Assembly: GCA_031295385.1 (NCBI GenBank)
Contig: JAUMOL010000012.1
Coordinates: 53,517-117,516 of the forward strand
Reading direction: 5' to 3'
Origin: Collinsella sp.
GTDB taxonomy: Bacteria; Actinomycetota; Coriobacteriia; Coriobacteriales; Coriobacteriaceae
Length of the DNA stretch: 64,000 nucleotides
Shown here: positions 33,013 to 39,916 of the stretch, in pieces
Layout: every line of letters begins with the position of its first letter
Position numbering within the stretch: position 1 is the first letter of the stretch
Translations under genes and position numbers: made by a program
The notes under the pieces: generated by a model
What the model was told of the DNA's origin: nothing
The model's input: the letters and a program-made list of their open reading frames with translations, nothing else
Database searches by the model: none

Positions 33013-33759
33013 ATGGAAAAGCTGGGAGTTATCGGCGGCATGGGCGCCGAGGCCACGTCGTATTACTACGACCAGGTGGTGCGTCATACGGCTGCTGCCT
33101 GCGATCAGGAACATATCGACATGGTGGTGCTCTCCAAGTCGACCATGCCCGACCGCACGCTGGCCATTAAGACCGGCGAGCATGCCAAGCTGCTGGCGAC
33201 CATGAAAGAGTGTGCCCAGGCACTCGAGTCGCTGGGCTGTGCGCACATTGCCATTCCCTGCAACACGTCGCACTACTTCTACGACCAGATCCAGTCGTTT
33301 ACGAAGGTGCCGATTATTCACATGCCGCGTGAGTCGGTGCGCTATGCCCTTGCGGGCGCGGTGATGGGGGAGTGCGAGTTCGACCCCAACCTGAGTATGC
33401 CGGCCGAGCCGGTGCACAAGATTGGCATTATGGGCACCGACGGAACCGTGGGCGCGGGCGTCTACGGCCGCGAATGCGAGGCTGCGGGTGTTGAGGTCGT
33501 CTATCCCAGCGAGAAACGTCAGAACGATGCGATGTCGCTTATCTACGATGATGTGAAGGCCGGACGTGAGCCCGATATGGATAAGTTCGACCGCGTGATG
33601 TGGGAGTTCGCCCGTAGCGGCTGCGACCGTGTCATTCTGGCCTGCACCGAGCTATCGGTGCTGCAGAAATATCGAGAGATGCCCGAGATCACCCTCGATG
33701 CCATGGATGTCCTGGTGCGCGAATCCATCATCCGCAGCGGCGCCCCCTACCGCCTCTAG
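33013..33759 (+). CDS. Aspartate/glutamate racemase family protein
   Basis: A 248-residue PLP-independent racemase. The two catalytic cysteines lie in IAIPCNTSHYF and ILACTELSVL, and the start KLGVIGGMGAEATSYYYDQ is typical of aspartate racemases. It would convert L-Asp to D-Asp for the ATP-grasp ligase encoded just upstream. The start follows AAGGAGG by 5 bases; the longer frame from 32929 was rejected because it spans the hairpin and -10 box. Confidence 0.85.
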   Translation: MEKLGVIGGMGAEATSYYYDQVVRHTAAACDQEHIDMVVLSKSTMPDRTLAIKTGEHAKLLATMKECAQALESLGCAHIAIPCNTSHYFYDQIQSFTKVPIIHMPRESVRYALAGAVMGECEFDPNLSMPAEPVHKIGIMGTDGTVGAGVYGRECEAAGVEVVYPSEKRQNDAMSLIYDDVKAGREPDMDKFDRVMWEFARSGCDRVILACTELSVLQKYREMPEITLDAMDVLVRESIIRSGAPYRL

Positions 33760-33818
33760 CTTCCGACCTGTCAATAAGGGACAGGTTAATTTTGGTAGGT
33801 TTTATCTGGTGAAACAGT

Positions 33819-33856
33819 AAAGGCCTCGGCTCGTTTGGTGCGAGCCGAGGCCTTTT
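33819..33856. terminator. Two-way terminator between racemase and ecfT
   Basis: AAAGGCCTCGGCTCG and CGAGCCGAGGCCTTT form a perfect 15-bp stem over a 7-base loop, followed by TTGC in the plus direction and by TTTACTG in the minus direction. A smaller hairpin GACCTGTC..GGGACAGGTT precedes it at about 33766-33788. Confidence 0.88.
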
Positions 33857-33884
33857 GCGTTGGGCGGTTGCTGTCGGTGGCGAA

Positions 33885-34631
33885 CTAGAACAGGAAGCCG
33901 ATGGCGATGAGGGCGATGCTGGCGATGAGCACGGCGATGTCCAGGCCCTTGATGGGGTAGCGCTTGTACGAGCTGGCGCGTGTACGCAGATAGAAGCCGC
34001 GCTGTTCTGCCGCCAAGGCTGTGGCATCGGTCTTGCCCACGCTCGAGATGAGCAGTGGCACGCACAGTGGCAGCATGAGCTTAAGCTTCTTGATGGGGTT
34101 CTTGGTGTCGTACTCGACGCCGCGTGCGGTCTGCGCTTCCATGATGGCGTTCATCTCCTGACCAAACACCGGAACAAAGCGCAGCGCCGTGGTAAAGGTG
34201 AAGGCATAGCGATACGGTACGTGCAGCACCTCGACGCAGGCGTTGGCAAGGTCGTTGAGCTTGGTCACCATGAGCATGAGGATGAGTGGTAACGCCACGC
34301 CCAGCAGGCGCAGACAGGCCTTCGATCCTGTGATGAGGCCCGTGTCGGTGATAAAGCCCCACACCACGTTGCCATCGCGCATAAAGGCTAGCTGGAGTAC
34401 CAGCATGATAAGCGCGAGCGGGATCAGCAACTTGAGCAGCGAGAACAGACGGTCGACGACGCCGGCATAGGCACCCAGCGCAAGGGTGAGTGCCAAAAAG
34501 CCCAGCAGCGCCACGTAGGTGTCGGACAAGAAGATGCCGACGATGATGGCGGCGGCGAGGCCCAGTTTGACGACGGGGTTCAGGCGATGCAGTAGCGTAT
34601 CGCCCGGCATGTAGTCGATGACGTTAACCAC
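33885..34631 (-). CDS. ecfT: ECF transporter transmembrane component EcfT
   Basis: A 248-residue integral membrane protein that links the two ATPase domains to the substrate-binding S subunit. It has the EcfT opening DTLLHRLNPVVKLGLAAAIIV, several membrane helices, and a coupling-helix motif ARGVEYDTKNPIKKLKLMLPLCVPLL with the Ala-Arg-Gly signature. The GTG at 34631 has AAGGAG about 10 bases ahead and overlaps the end of the ATPase gene by 8 bp; an ATG at 34664 would add 11 residues. Confidence 0.88.
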   Translation of the reverse strand: MVNVIDYMPGDTLLHRLNPVVKLGLAAAIIVGIFLSDTYVALLGFLALTLALGAYAGVVDRLFSLLKLLIPLALIMLVLQLAFMRDGNVVWGFITDTGLITGSKACLRLLGVALPLILMLMVTKLNDLANACVEVLHVPYRYAFTFTTALRFVPVFGQEMNAIMEAQTARGVEYDTKNPIKKLKLMLPLCVPLLISSVGKTDATALAAEQRGFYLRTRASSYKRYPIKGLDIAVLIASIALIAIGFLF

Positions 34632-36375
34632 GGTGGACCATCTCCTTGGTAATTCGAACGACATCGGTGACCTCGCTCACCTGCGCAAAAGCGGGCGAGA
34701 CGGAAGATGCCAGACGGCGCGAGAGTTCAATAACCTGGGGAGGCTCCACGTAGGCACGCCGCATGAGATCGATGTTCGAGAATAGCTCGTGCGTGCGGCC
34801 GCGGTCGAGGATGCGACCGTCGGCCATCACCACGATGCGCTCGGCAAAATCCGAGACGACTTCCATATCGTGGCAGACCATGATAACGGCGCAACCACGC
34901 TCGGCCATGGTGCGCACCGTTTCCATGACGGTCATGCACTCGCGGTAATCAAGGCCGCTCGTGGGCTCGTCGAGCACGACGATCTTGGGCTCTACGACCA
35001 CGACAGAGGCGAGTGCCACCATCTGGCGCTGACCGCGCGAAAGCGAGAAAGGCGCCTCATCGGCAGGCAGGCCAAAGCGGTCGATGACGAGCTGGGCGCG
35101 ACGCAGTGCCTCGGCACGGTCGATGCCGGCAAGCTCCAGGCCAAAAGCCACCTCGTCGAGTACGGTGTCCTTGCAGATCTGGCGGTCGGGGTTTTGGAAG
35201 AGGGTTGCGACTTCGCGGGCGATGCGGCTCGTGGGAACGGCTGCGGTATCCAGTCCCGTGACGCGCACGCTGCCCGAGGCGGGCTTAAGCAGGCCTGTGA
35301 GCAGCTTGGTGAGCGTGGTCTTGCCGGCACCGTTCTGGCCGACGATGCCCACGAGCTCGCCGGGATAGAGGGTCAGGTTGAGGTCGTGGACGGCGGCGCC
35401 GCCATTGGGATAGGCAAACTCGACATGGTCGAAGGTGAGTACGGGTTCGGCGTCCTTGGCATGCGGACGCAGCGACGGTGCATGCGGGGAACCGGTGGGC
35501 GTCTGGGCTTCGATGGCCGCGTGCGCGGGGTCGACGATGCCCGAAATCAGGCGCTCGGCCTCATCGACATCCAAGCAAGGGGTACCGCTTACCAGGCCAT
35601 CGGCCTCGAGGCTATTGAAGATGCGCGTGACGCGAGGGCAGTCGACGCCGATGGCACGGAGCTCGTCGGTATGCGCGAAGACCTCGTGTGGCTCGCCCTG
35701 CAGCGCGATTTCGCCATGGTTGAGCACGAGCACGCGGTTGCAGTACTCCGAAAGCAGGGCGACCTTTTGCTCAACGACGACGATGGTGATGCCGAGTGCA
35801 CGGTTGGCCTCACGCAGGGTCTCGAAAACCAGCGTGGAGCTGGCGGGGTCGAGTGCCGCGGTGGGCTCGTCGAGAACCAAGACGCGCGGACGCATGGCGA
35901 GAATGGCGGCGATGGCCACTTTTTGCTTCTGTCCGCCCGAGAGGGTGGCGATCTCGCGGTCGCGCAGGTCGCTGATGCCGACGGTCTCGAGCGTTTCGCT
36001 CACGCGCTGCTCGATCTGGTCGTGGGGAACGCCAAAGTTCTCGAGGCCAAAGAGCATCTCGTCCTCGACGACCGAGGCGACCATCTGCGTGTCGATATCC
36101 TGCAGCACACTGCCGACGATTTGCGACACGTCGGTGAGCGAGACCTCGCAGGTGTCGTGGCCGTCGACCATGACGGACCCAAAGAACGTGCCGGTGTAGT
36201 GGTGGGGCACGGCGCCCGACAGGCAGGCGGCAAGCGTGGACTTGCCGGCGCCCGAGGGCCCGATGATGCCGATGAAATCTCCCTTGTTCACGCTGAGCGA
36301 GATGTGGCTGAGCGCCTGCTCGGTCTGCGTGCCATAGGAGAACGAGACATCGTCGACGTTGATGATCGTTTCCAT
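34624..36375 (-). CDS. ecfA: ECF transporter ATPase with two fused ABC domains
   Basis: A 583-residue protein in which two EcfA-type ATPases are joined. The first has Walker A GPSGAGKST (39-47), VLQDIDTQMVASVVEDEM, LSGGQKQKVAIAAIL and LDEPTAALDP; the second has GQNGAGKTT, LFQNPDRQICKDTVLDEVAFG, LSRGQRQMVALASV and LDEPTSGLD. The Q-helix motifs around the FQNPD-like segments are EcfA features. The serine-to-arginine change in the second signature (LSRGQ) is common in relatives. The gene lies between the S and T genes of one minus-strand operon. Confidence 0.92.
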   Translation of the reverse strand: METIINVDDVSFSYGTQTEQALSHISLSVNKGDFIGIIGPSGAGKSTLAACLSGAVPHHYTGTFFGSVMVDGHDTCEVSLTDVSQIVGSVLQDIDTQMVASVVEDEMLFGLENFGVPHDQIEQRVSETLETVGISDLRDREIATLSGGQKQKVAIAAILAMRPRVLVLDEPTAALDPASSTLVFETLREANRALGITIVVVEQKVALLSEYCNRVLVLNHGEIALQGEPHEVFAHTDELRAIGVDCPRVTRIFNSLEADGLVSGTPCLDVDEAERLISGIVDPAHAAIEAQTPTGSPHAPSLRPHAKDAEPVLTFDHVEFAYPNGGAAVHDLNLTLYPGELVGIVGQNGAGKTTLTKLLTGLLKPASGSVRVTGLDTAAVPTSRIAREVATLFQNPDRQICKDTVLDEVAFGLELAGIDRAEALRRAQLVIDRFGLPADEAPFSLSRGQRQMVALASVVVVEPKIVVLDEPTSGLDYRECMTVMETVRTMAERGCAVIMVCHDMEVVSDFAERIVVMADGRILDRGRTHELFSNIDLMRRAYVEPPQVIELSRRLASSVSPAFAQVSEVTDVVRITKEMVHRG

Positions 36376-36393
36376 GGATACCTTTCATAGTCA

Positions 36394-36437
36394 TTGGGGA
36401 CAGTCTTAAATGACCAGTTGTTTAAGACCGTCCCCAA
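36394..36437. repeat. 17-bp inverted repeat inside the ecf operon
   Basis: TTGGGGACAGTCTTAAA and TTTAAGACCGTCCCCAA pair with one mismatch across a 10-base loop. A partial further copy (TTTGGGACGGTCTTTGG) follows at about 36448. It lies between ecfS and ecfA, 19 bp upstream of the ecfA ATG. Confidence 0.65.
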
Positions 36438-36481
36438 AAGCTAGTCGTTTGGGACGGTCTTTGGTGGTGAAGCACGGAGAC

Positions 36482-36580
36482 GGCTTTACGAGGGGCCCCA
36501 GGTTGGCGCGAAAGAGGAGCGAAGCGTACTTGGGTACGCGAGCGACGAATGAACGCCAAGATGGGGTGGCTCGTAAAGCC
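36482..36580 (+). repeat. Nested-hairpin repeat family A, copy 3
   Basis: Outer stem GGCTTTACGAG/CTCGTAAAGCC, middle stem TTGGCG/CGCCAA, inner hairpin GCGTACttgGGTACGC, with the conserved strands GCGAAAGAGGAG and GACGAATGAACG. Inner parts are nearly identical to copy 1 (6204-6303) while the outer stems are unrelated. It is located 7 bp beyond the ecfS stop inside the operon. Confidence 0.75.
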
Positions 36581-36587
36581 GAGCAGG

Positions 36588-37160
36588 TTAGTTGAGCTTA
36601 AGGGACTTCTGGATGGGCATGTAGAGGGCGCCGACCAGAATGGCGTTAAAGACGGCGGTCATGGCGACGACGGGCAACATGGCGGCGGCGAGCTCGCCGA
36701 CCACGCCGAGCATGGCCATCTTGATGACCATGAAGATGACGCCGGAGACAAAGGTGGTCAGGAAAGTTGCGACAATGGCAATCGCGGGCTTGACCTGACC
36801 GTTCTTGCCGGCGGCGTTGACGATGCCGGCCATGAGCATGGCGGCGATGCCCTCAGCGGCAAAATCGACGAACGGCGAAGTGGTGGTGATCTGGATTACG
36901 GCAGCCGAGATGAGGCCAATGACGAGCGCCTGGCCGATGTTGGGGCGAACGACCAAGATGGTGAGGCAGAAGGCCGAGATGATGAACTCGGGGCTGATCA
37001 TGCCGCCCGAGATGCCTGAGATGGCCTTGCCGACGGTGAAGTTGAGGATGAAGCCGGCGGCGAGCAGGATGGCAAGCAGGACGAGGGCGCGGACATCGAG
37101 TTTGCCACGGTCGGCGGTCTGGACGGTGCGGGGCTGGGTGGCGGTGGTGTTCTGAGACAT
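36588..37160 (-). CDS. ECF transporter substrate-binding (S) component, probably for tryptophan
   Basis: A 190-residue membrane protein with about six hydrophobic segments, typical of S components: LDVRALVLLAILLAAGFILNF, VGKAISGISGGMISPEFIISAFCLTILVVRPNIGQALVIGL, and more. The family does not reveal the substrate, but the gene is preceded by a leader peptide with three consecutive Trp codons and a terminator, so tryptophan (or a Trp-linked compound) is the best inference. The start at 37160 follows GAAAGGA; ten further codons upstream were rejected. It heads the S-A-T operon, interrupted by a repeat-rich 212-bp gap before ecfA. Confidence 0.85.
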   Translation of the reverse strand: MSQNTTATQPRTVQTADRGKLDVRALVLLAILLAAGFILNFTVGKAISGISGGMISPEFIISAFCLTILVVRPNIGQALVIGLISAAVIQITTTSPFVDFAAEGIAAMLMAGIVNAAGKNGQVKPAIAIVATFLTTFVSGVIFMVIKMAMLGVVGELAAAMLPVVAMTAVFNAILVGALYMPIQKSLKLN

Positions 37161-37206
37161 GGTGAAAATCCTTTCGGAATGGGAGTGCAAGAGAAAAGCG
37201 GAGGCG

Positions 37207-37334
37207 CGTGATGCGAATGCGATCGGGCTCGAGATAGAAAAAGGCCCCCGGTCGAAACCGGAGGCCTTCCAATCACCTAGAGCGCAAAAACAGGCGTGAG
37301 GGACTCACTGTCGACCGATCGTATTCGCATCACG
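37207..37334 (-). promoter_or_regulatory. Long-range 12-bp pairing in the Trp leader
   Basis: CGTGATGCGAAT, read on the minus strand right after the Trp codons (plus coordinates 37334-37323), is perfectly complementary to ATTCGCATCACG beyond the terminator (plus coordinates 37218-37207). It could form an alternative structure that competes with the terminator or encloses it. Confidence 0.5.
37238..37268 (-). terminator. Attenuator terminator of the ECF operon
   Basis: On the minus strand AAGGCCTCCGGT and ACCGGGGGCCTT pair over a four-base loop and run into TTTTTC. It lies between the Trp-rich leader peptide and ecfS. Confidence 0.85.
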
Positions 37335-37373
37335 CCACCACCAGTTGTTGAGAGACTTCATCGTGTTCTTCAT
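37305..37373 (-). CDS. Tryptophan leader peptide (attenuation)
   Basis: A 22-codon reading frame beginning MKNTMKSLNNWWWRD and ending TIGRQ. Three consecutive UGG codons are at plus positions 37335-37343. AAAGGAGC lies 7 bases before the ATG, giving it a real ribosome-binding site. A terminator follows about 37 bases after the stop, and a complementary segment can form an alternative pairing. When tRNA-Trp is scarce the ribosome should stall on the Trp codons and let transcription continue into the transporter genes. Confidence 0.88.
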   Translation of the reverse strand: MKNTMKSLNNWWWRDANTIGRQ

Positions 37374-37431
37374 GTTGGTGGCTCCTTTCGTGATGCCGTG
37401 GCGCGGTCGCACCTAGTTGCTGTTGCGCTGC

Positions 37432-37437
37432 ACTATA
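37432..37437 (-). promoter_or_regulatory. -10 box of the ECF operon
   Basis: TATAGT on the minus strand about 60 bases before the leader-peptide ATG. The -35 region is weak. Confidence 0.45.
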
Positions 37438-37511
37438 GCACAGCGAAGTGTGTGCAGGGAAATCTTTTTTGAAAAGATTTCAGGCGGGTTTCCCGTCGGT
37501 CAAAAGAGCGG

Positions 37512-37553
37512 GCTGAGCGGGCGAGGCTGCCATTGCTGCCTTGCCCGCTCAGC
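37512..37553 (-). terminator. Terminator of the C69 dipeptidase gene
   Basis: GCTGAGCGGGC and GCCCGCTCAGC form an 11-bp stem 7 bp beyond the stop, followed on the minus strand by CCGCTCTTTTGAC. Confidence 0.7.
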
Positions 37554-37560
37554 TAAGACG

Positions 37561-39507
37561 TTACTCCTTATTGCGACGGCAGAGGAAGTAACCGCCCGCG
37601 GAGATGACGGCAACGCCAGCGATGGCGAATGCAGCCACCACGCGGCCATCAAAACGATCACCGGTGGTGGGCAGGCCGCCCTTGGTGTTTGTCTTGTTGG
37701 TGGTTACCGTGGTCGTGGTGTCCGACTTGCCAGGCTTCTCGGGCTTGGTGGTGGGCTGCTCGGGCTTAGCGGGCTGCTCGGGGGTACCGGGCTGCTCAGG
37801 AGTACCAGGCTGCTCGGGAGTGCCAGGCTGATCTGGGGTTACCGGGTCGGTGGCAAGAGCGTCCTTGGCGTAGGTGATGGACACCTTGAGGCCGTTGGTC
37901 TCGGTGCTCAGGTCGCTCGGGGTGAAGGGCTGGTCGAAGTTCTCAGCCTTCAGATAGGCGCGCATCTCCTGGAGCAAGGCCTTGCACTTGACGTAGGTGT
38001 TCTCGGTGGCAGCATTGCCGGCCTTGTTGGCCAGGGCGGTGCGGGCTTCGGTGCCTTCTTCGGCCTGCATGGCCTCGTCGACGGTCAGGTTCTGCTCGAT
38101 GAGTTCCTTCTGCAGGGCGTCGAGATAGGCGCGGACGCCGGTGGCGCAGTGGTCGCGGTTCTCATAGGCGAGCGTGTTGATGTCCATGAGGACGTAGTTG
38201 ATGGAGTTCTTGGGCTCCTCGTTGTTCACGACGTCTTCCTCTTCGCAGTGATCGAAGGGGACATCCTGATCGCTGAAGTAGGGGCTGACCTCGGTGAGCA
38301 GTGCGGAGTAGAGGGGGATGGCGACGGAGAACTCAGCGTTGGAGAGCATCTCCCACTGGATGGTCGCGATCTCGGGATCCATGCCGTGACGGATCTGGAA
38401 GGTGTGGATCTCGGTGTTGCGGTTGGAGCCGATGGCATAGGCGCCGTCGGTGTTGGCGTTGAGGCCGGCGACATTCTCGCCGCGAGCGGCGAAGGAACGA
38501 ATCATCTCAAAGGTGTTCCAGTCGGACTTGCCGGGCTGGAAGAACAGCGGCTGCATCTCGTGGACCAGGGCGCCGGTCGTGGCGCGAGCCTCTTCGCGCT
38601 CGTCCTTGACGATCTCGTAGTCAGTGCCTTCAGCCAGCGGGGCCATGAAGTAATCGCGACCCTGGATATAGCGCGACCACTGGTGCATACCGGCCTCGTC
38701 GATCTTCTCGCCGTAGGTCTTGGCGACGTCGAACTTGCCGTCGGTGTATTCGGCAAAGCCCTTCTCCTTAGGCATGGACTCGATGCCCTCGGAATGGAGG
38801 CAGTTCTCGGTGTCATCGAGGTCGACGTTATAGGTGAGGTTGCCGATGTTGGGGTTGAGCGAGGCGATGTCATCGGCGAGCTTCATAGCAATCCACTGAT
38901 GGCCGGAAAGCGCGGCGAACAACCAGGTCTCGGTGCTGTCGGCGATGATGATCTGATCGTTGGAGCAGACGCCCTGCTCGTCGATCAGGCTGCCGATGAG
39001 CTCGACGCCCTCGCGGGCCGTGGCGCTCTCGCCCAGGATGACGCTGGCATAGCTGTATTCGCCAATGCCAGTCTCCTCGGTGATGGGGTCGGCCTCTTCG
39101 GCCTTCTCGTTATAGGAGGTGCTCAACGTGGCAGAGCAGGAGACGCCCTTCTCGTTGATGCCTGCCTCGGAATATGCGTCGTAGCGATCTTCCCACTGCG
39201 AGGGGTTGTCGCGAACGAAGGTGTAGCGGTAGGTTGCGCCCTTGGACTTGTACTCAAAACCGGACTCGACCGAGGTGTACTCGTTGCCGTCCTTGTGTGC
39301 GGGCTCAATGCCAAAGTGCTTGACATAGCGCGGACCGAAGTCCTCGGAACGGTCGTAATACGTGTTGCCGTCTGCCGTGAGCTTGCTGCCCATGTAGATC
39401 TGGGTGCAGGCGAGTGCCGAAGTCGGCATGGCCATGATGGCCGCTGCTCCAAACGCAAGGCCGCAGCCGAGCTTTTTGAGCGTGTTGACAGGATGAGTAA
39501 ACCTCAT
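37561..39507 (-). CDS. Wall-anchored C69-family dipeptidase
   Basis: A 648-residue exported peptidase. The signal peptide (LAFGAAAIMAMPTSALA) is cut before Cys34, which then becomes the N-terminal nucleophile: CTQIYMGSKLTADGNTYYDRSEDFG matches the Ntn-hydrolase opening of C69 dipeptidases (PepD type). The catalytic body runs to ~residue 540. A Pro/Glu/Gln repeat stalk (TPEQPG repeated) follows, then the sortase signal LPTTGD, a hydrophobic helix and RRNKE, so the enzyme is covalently attached to the wall. The start at 39507 follows GGGAGGG. GAGTATTC half-sites upstream suggest specific control. Confidence 0.87.
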   Translation of the reverse strand: MRFTHPVNTLKKLGCGLAFGAAAIMAMPTSALACTQIYMGSKLTADGNTYYDRSEDFGPRYVKHFGIEPAHKDGNEYTSVESGFEYKSKGATYRYTFVRDNPSQWEDRYDAYSEAGINEKGVSCSATLSTSYNEKAEEADPITEETGIGEYSYASVILGESATAREGVELIGSLIDEQGVCSNDQIIIADSTETWLFAALSGHQWIAMKLADDIASLNPNIGNLTYNVDLDDTENCLHSEGIESMPKEKGFAEYTDGKFDVAKTYGEKIDEAGMHQWSRYIQGRDYFMAPLAEGTDYEIVKDEREEARATTGALVHEMQPLFFQPGKSDWNTFEMIRSFAARGENVAGLNANTDGAYAIGSNRNTEIHTFQIRHGMDPEIATIQWEMLSNAEFSVAIPLYSALLTEVSPYFSDQDVPFDHCEEEDVVNNEEPKNSINYVLMDINTLAYENRDHCATGVRAYLDALQKELIEQNLTVDEAMQAEEGTEARTALANKAGNAATENTYVKCKALLQEMRAYLKAENFDQPFTPSDLSTETNGLKVSITYAKDALATDPVTPDQPGTPEQPGTPEQPGTPEQPAKPEQPTTKPEKPGKSDTTTTVTTNKTNTKGGLPTTGDRFDGRVVAAFAIAGVAVISAGGYFLCRRNKE

Positions 39508-39740
39508 AATCCCTCCCAACCGTTGAAACCCCGCGAAACCGTACGGAGCTTCAGCTAATAAATACATCTATTAGCCTATCGGAAGTCTAAAGAGTATTCA
39601 TCTAATTCGACGAAATACTCGATGAGCGTCCCAAAATATGCGATTAGCGGATAAGAATACTCATTTCGTAGCTTTACTTAAATAAAGGTACCCTGCAATT
39701 ACTGTACCTGAATAAAGCACTTTGCACGGGGCGTAAAGAA
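39508..39740. promoter_or_regulatory. Regulatory region of the C69 gene with GAGTATTC half-sites
   Basis: GAGTATTC (39592-39599), AAATACTC (39613-39620) and GAATACTC (39655-39662) are related half-sites in both orientations. The hairpin GCTAATA/TATTAGC (39554-39575) lies between them and the gene, and GCTTTA..GGTAC..GTACC..TAAAGC (39671-39718) forms a larger bulged hairpin. The first octamer also occurs at 24512. No gene is seen here. Confidence 0.5.
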
Positions 39741-39779
39741 AATCCCCCGCTGTTTGGCAAATGCATAAACAGCAGGGGA
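39741..39779 (-). terminator. Terminator of the lipid-kinase/small-peptide operon
   Basis: On the minus strand CCCCTGCTGTTT and AAACAGCGGGGG pair (one mismatch) and are followed by GATTTTCTTTA. Confidence 0.75.
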
Positions 39780-39814
39780 GACGATAATTGGATGAATATC
39801 ATACCAATGTGGAA

Positions 39815-39907
39815 TTACTTCTTCCGGCGGTGGATCACGTTGATCGCATAGCCGACGAGCATGGCCAAAACGATGATGATGAAGCCGAGCAGGGGATTGT
39901 CGTTCAT
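39815..39907 (-). CDS. 30-residue single-pass membrane peptide
   Basis: A short gene with a proper ribosome-binding site (TAGGAGG, about 6 bases before the ATG), 9 bp after the stop of the lipid-kinase gene and followed by a terminator. The peptide starts MNDNPLLG, continues with one hydrophobic helix (FIIIVLAMLVGYAINVI) and ends HRRKK, so the basic tail should face the cytoplasm. Its operon position suggests a role with the diacylglycerol-kinase-like enzyme at the membrane, but no function is known. Confidence 0.75.
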   Translation of the reverse strand: MNDNPLLGFIIIVLAMLVGYAINVIHRRKK

Positions 39908-39916
39908 AGGGTCCTC

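Noticed and set aside
31609..33417. A 602-codon open frame on the minus strand
   Set aside because: It is the antisense shadow of the ATP-grasp and racemase genes; the His/Val/Leu-rich translation has no domain and the plus-strand genes have clear motifs.
34789..36390. A 533-codon plus-strand frame
   Set aside because: Antisense of the ecfA ATPase, whose Walker and signature motifs are intact.
37417..39558. A 713-codon open frame on the plus strand
   Set aside because: Antisense of the C69 dipeptidase gene, which has a signal peptide, catalytic Cys and sortase motif; the plus frame is Gly/Val/Leu-rich noise from GC-rich codons.
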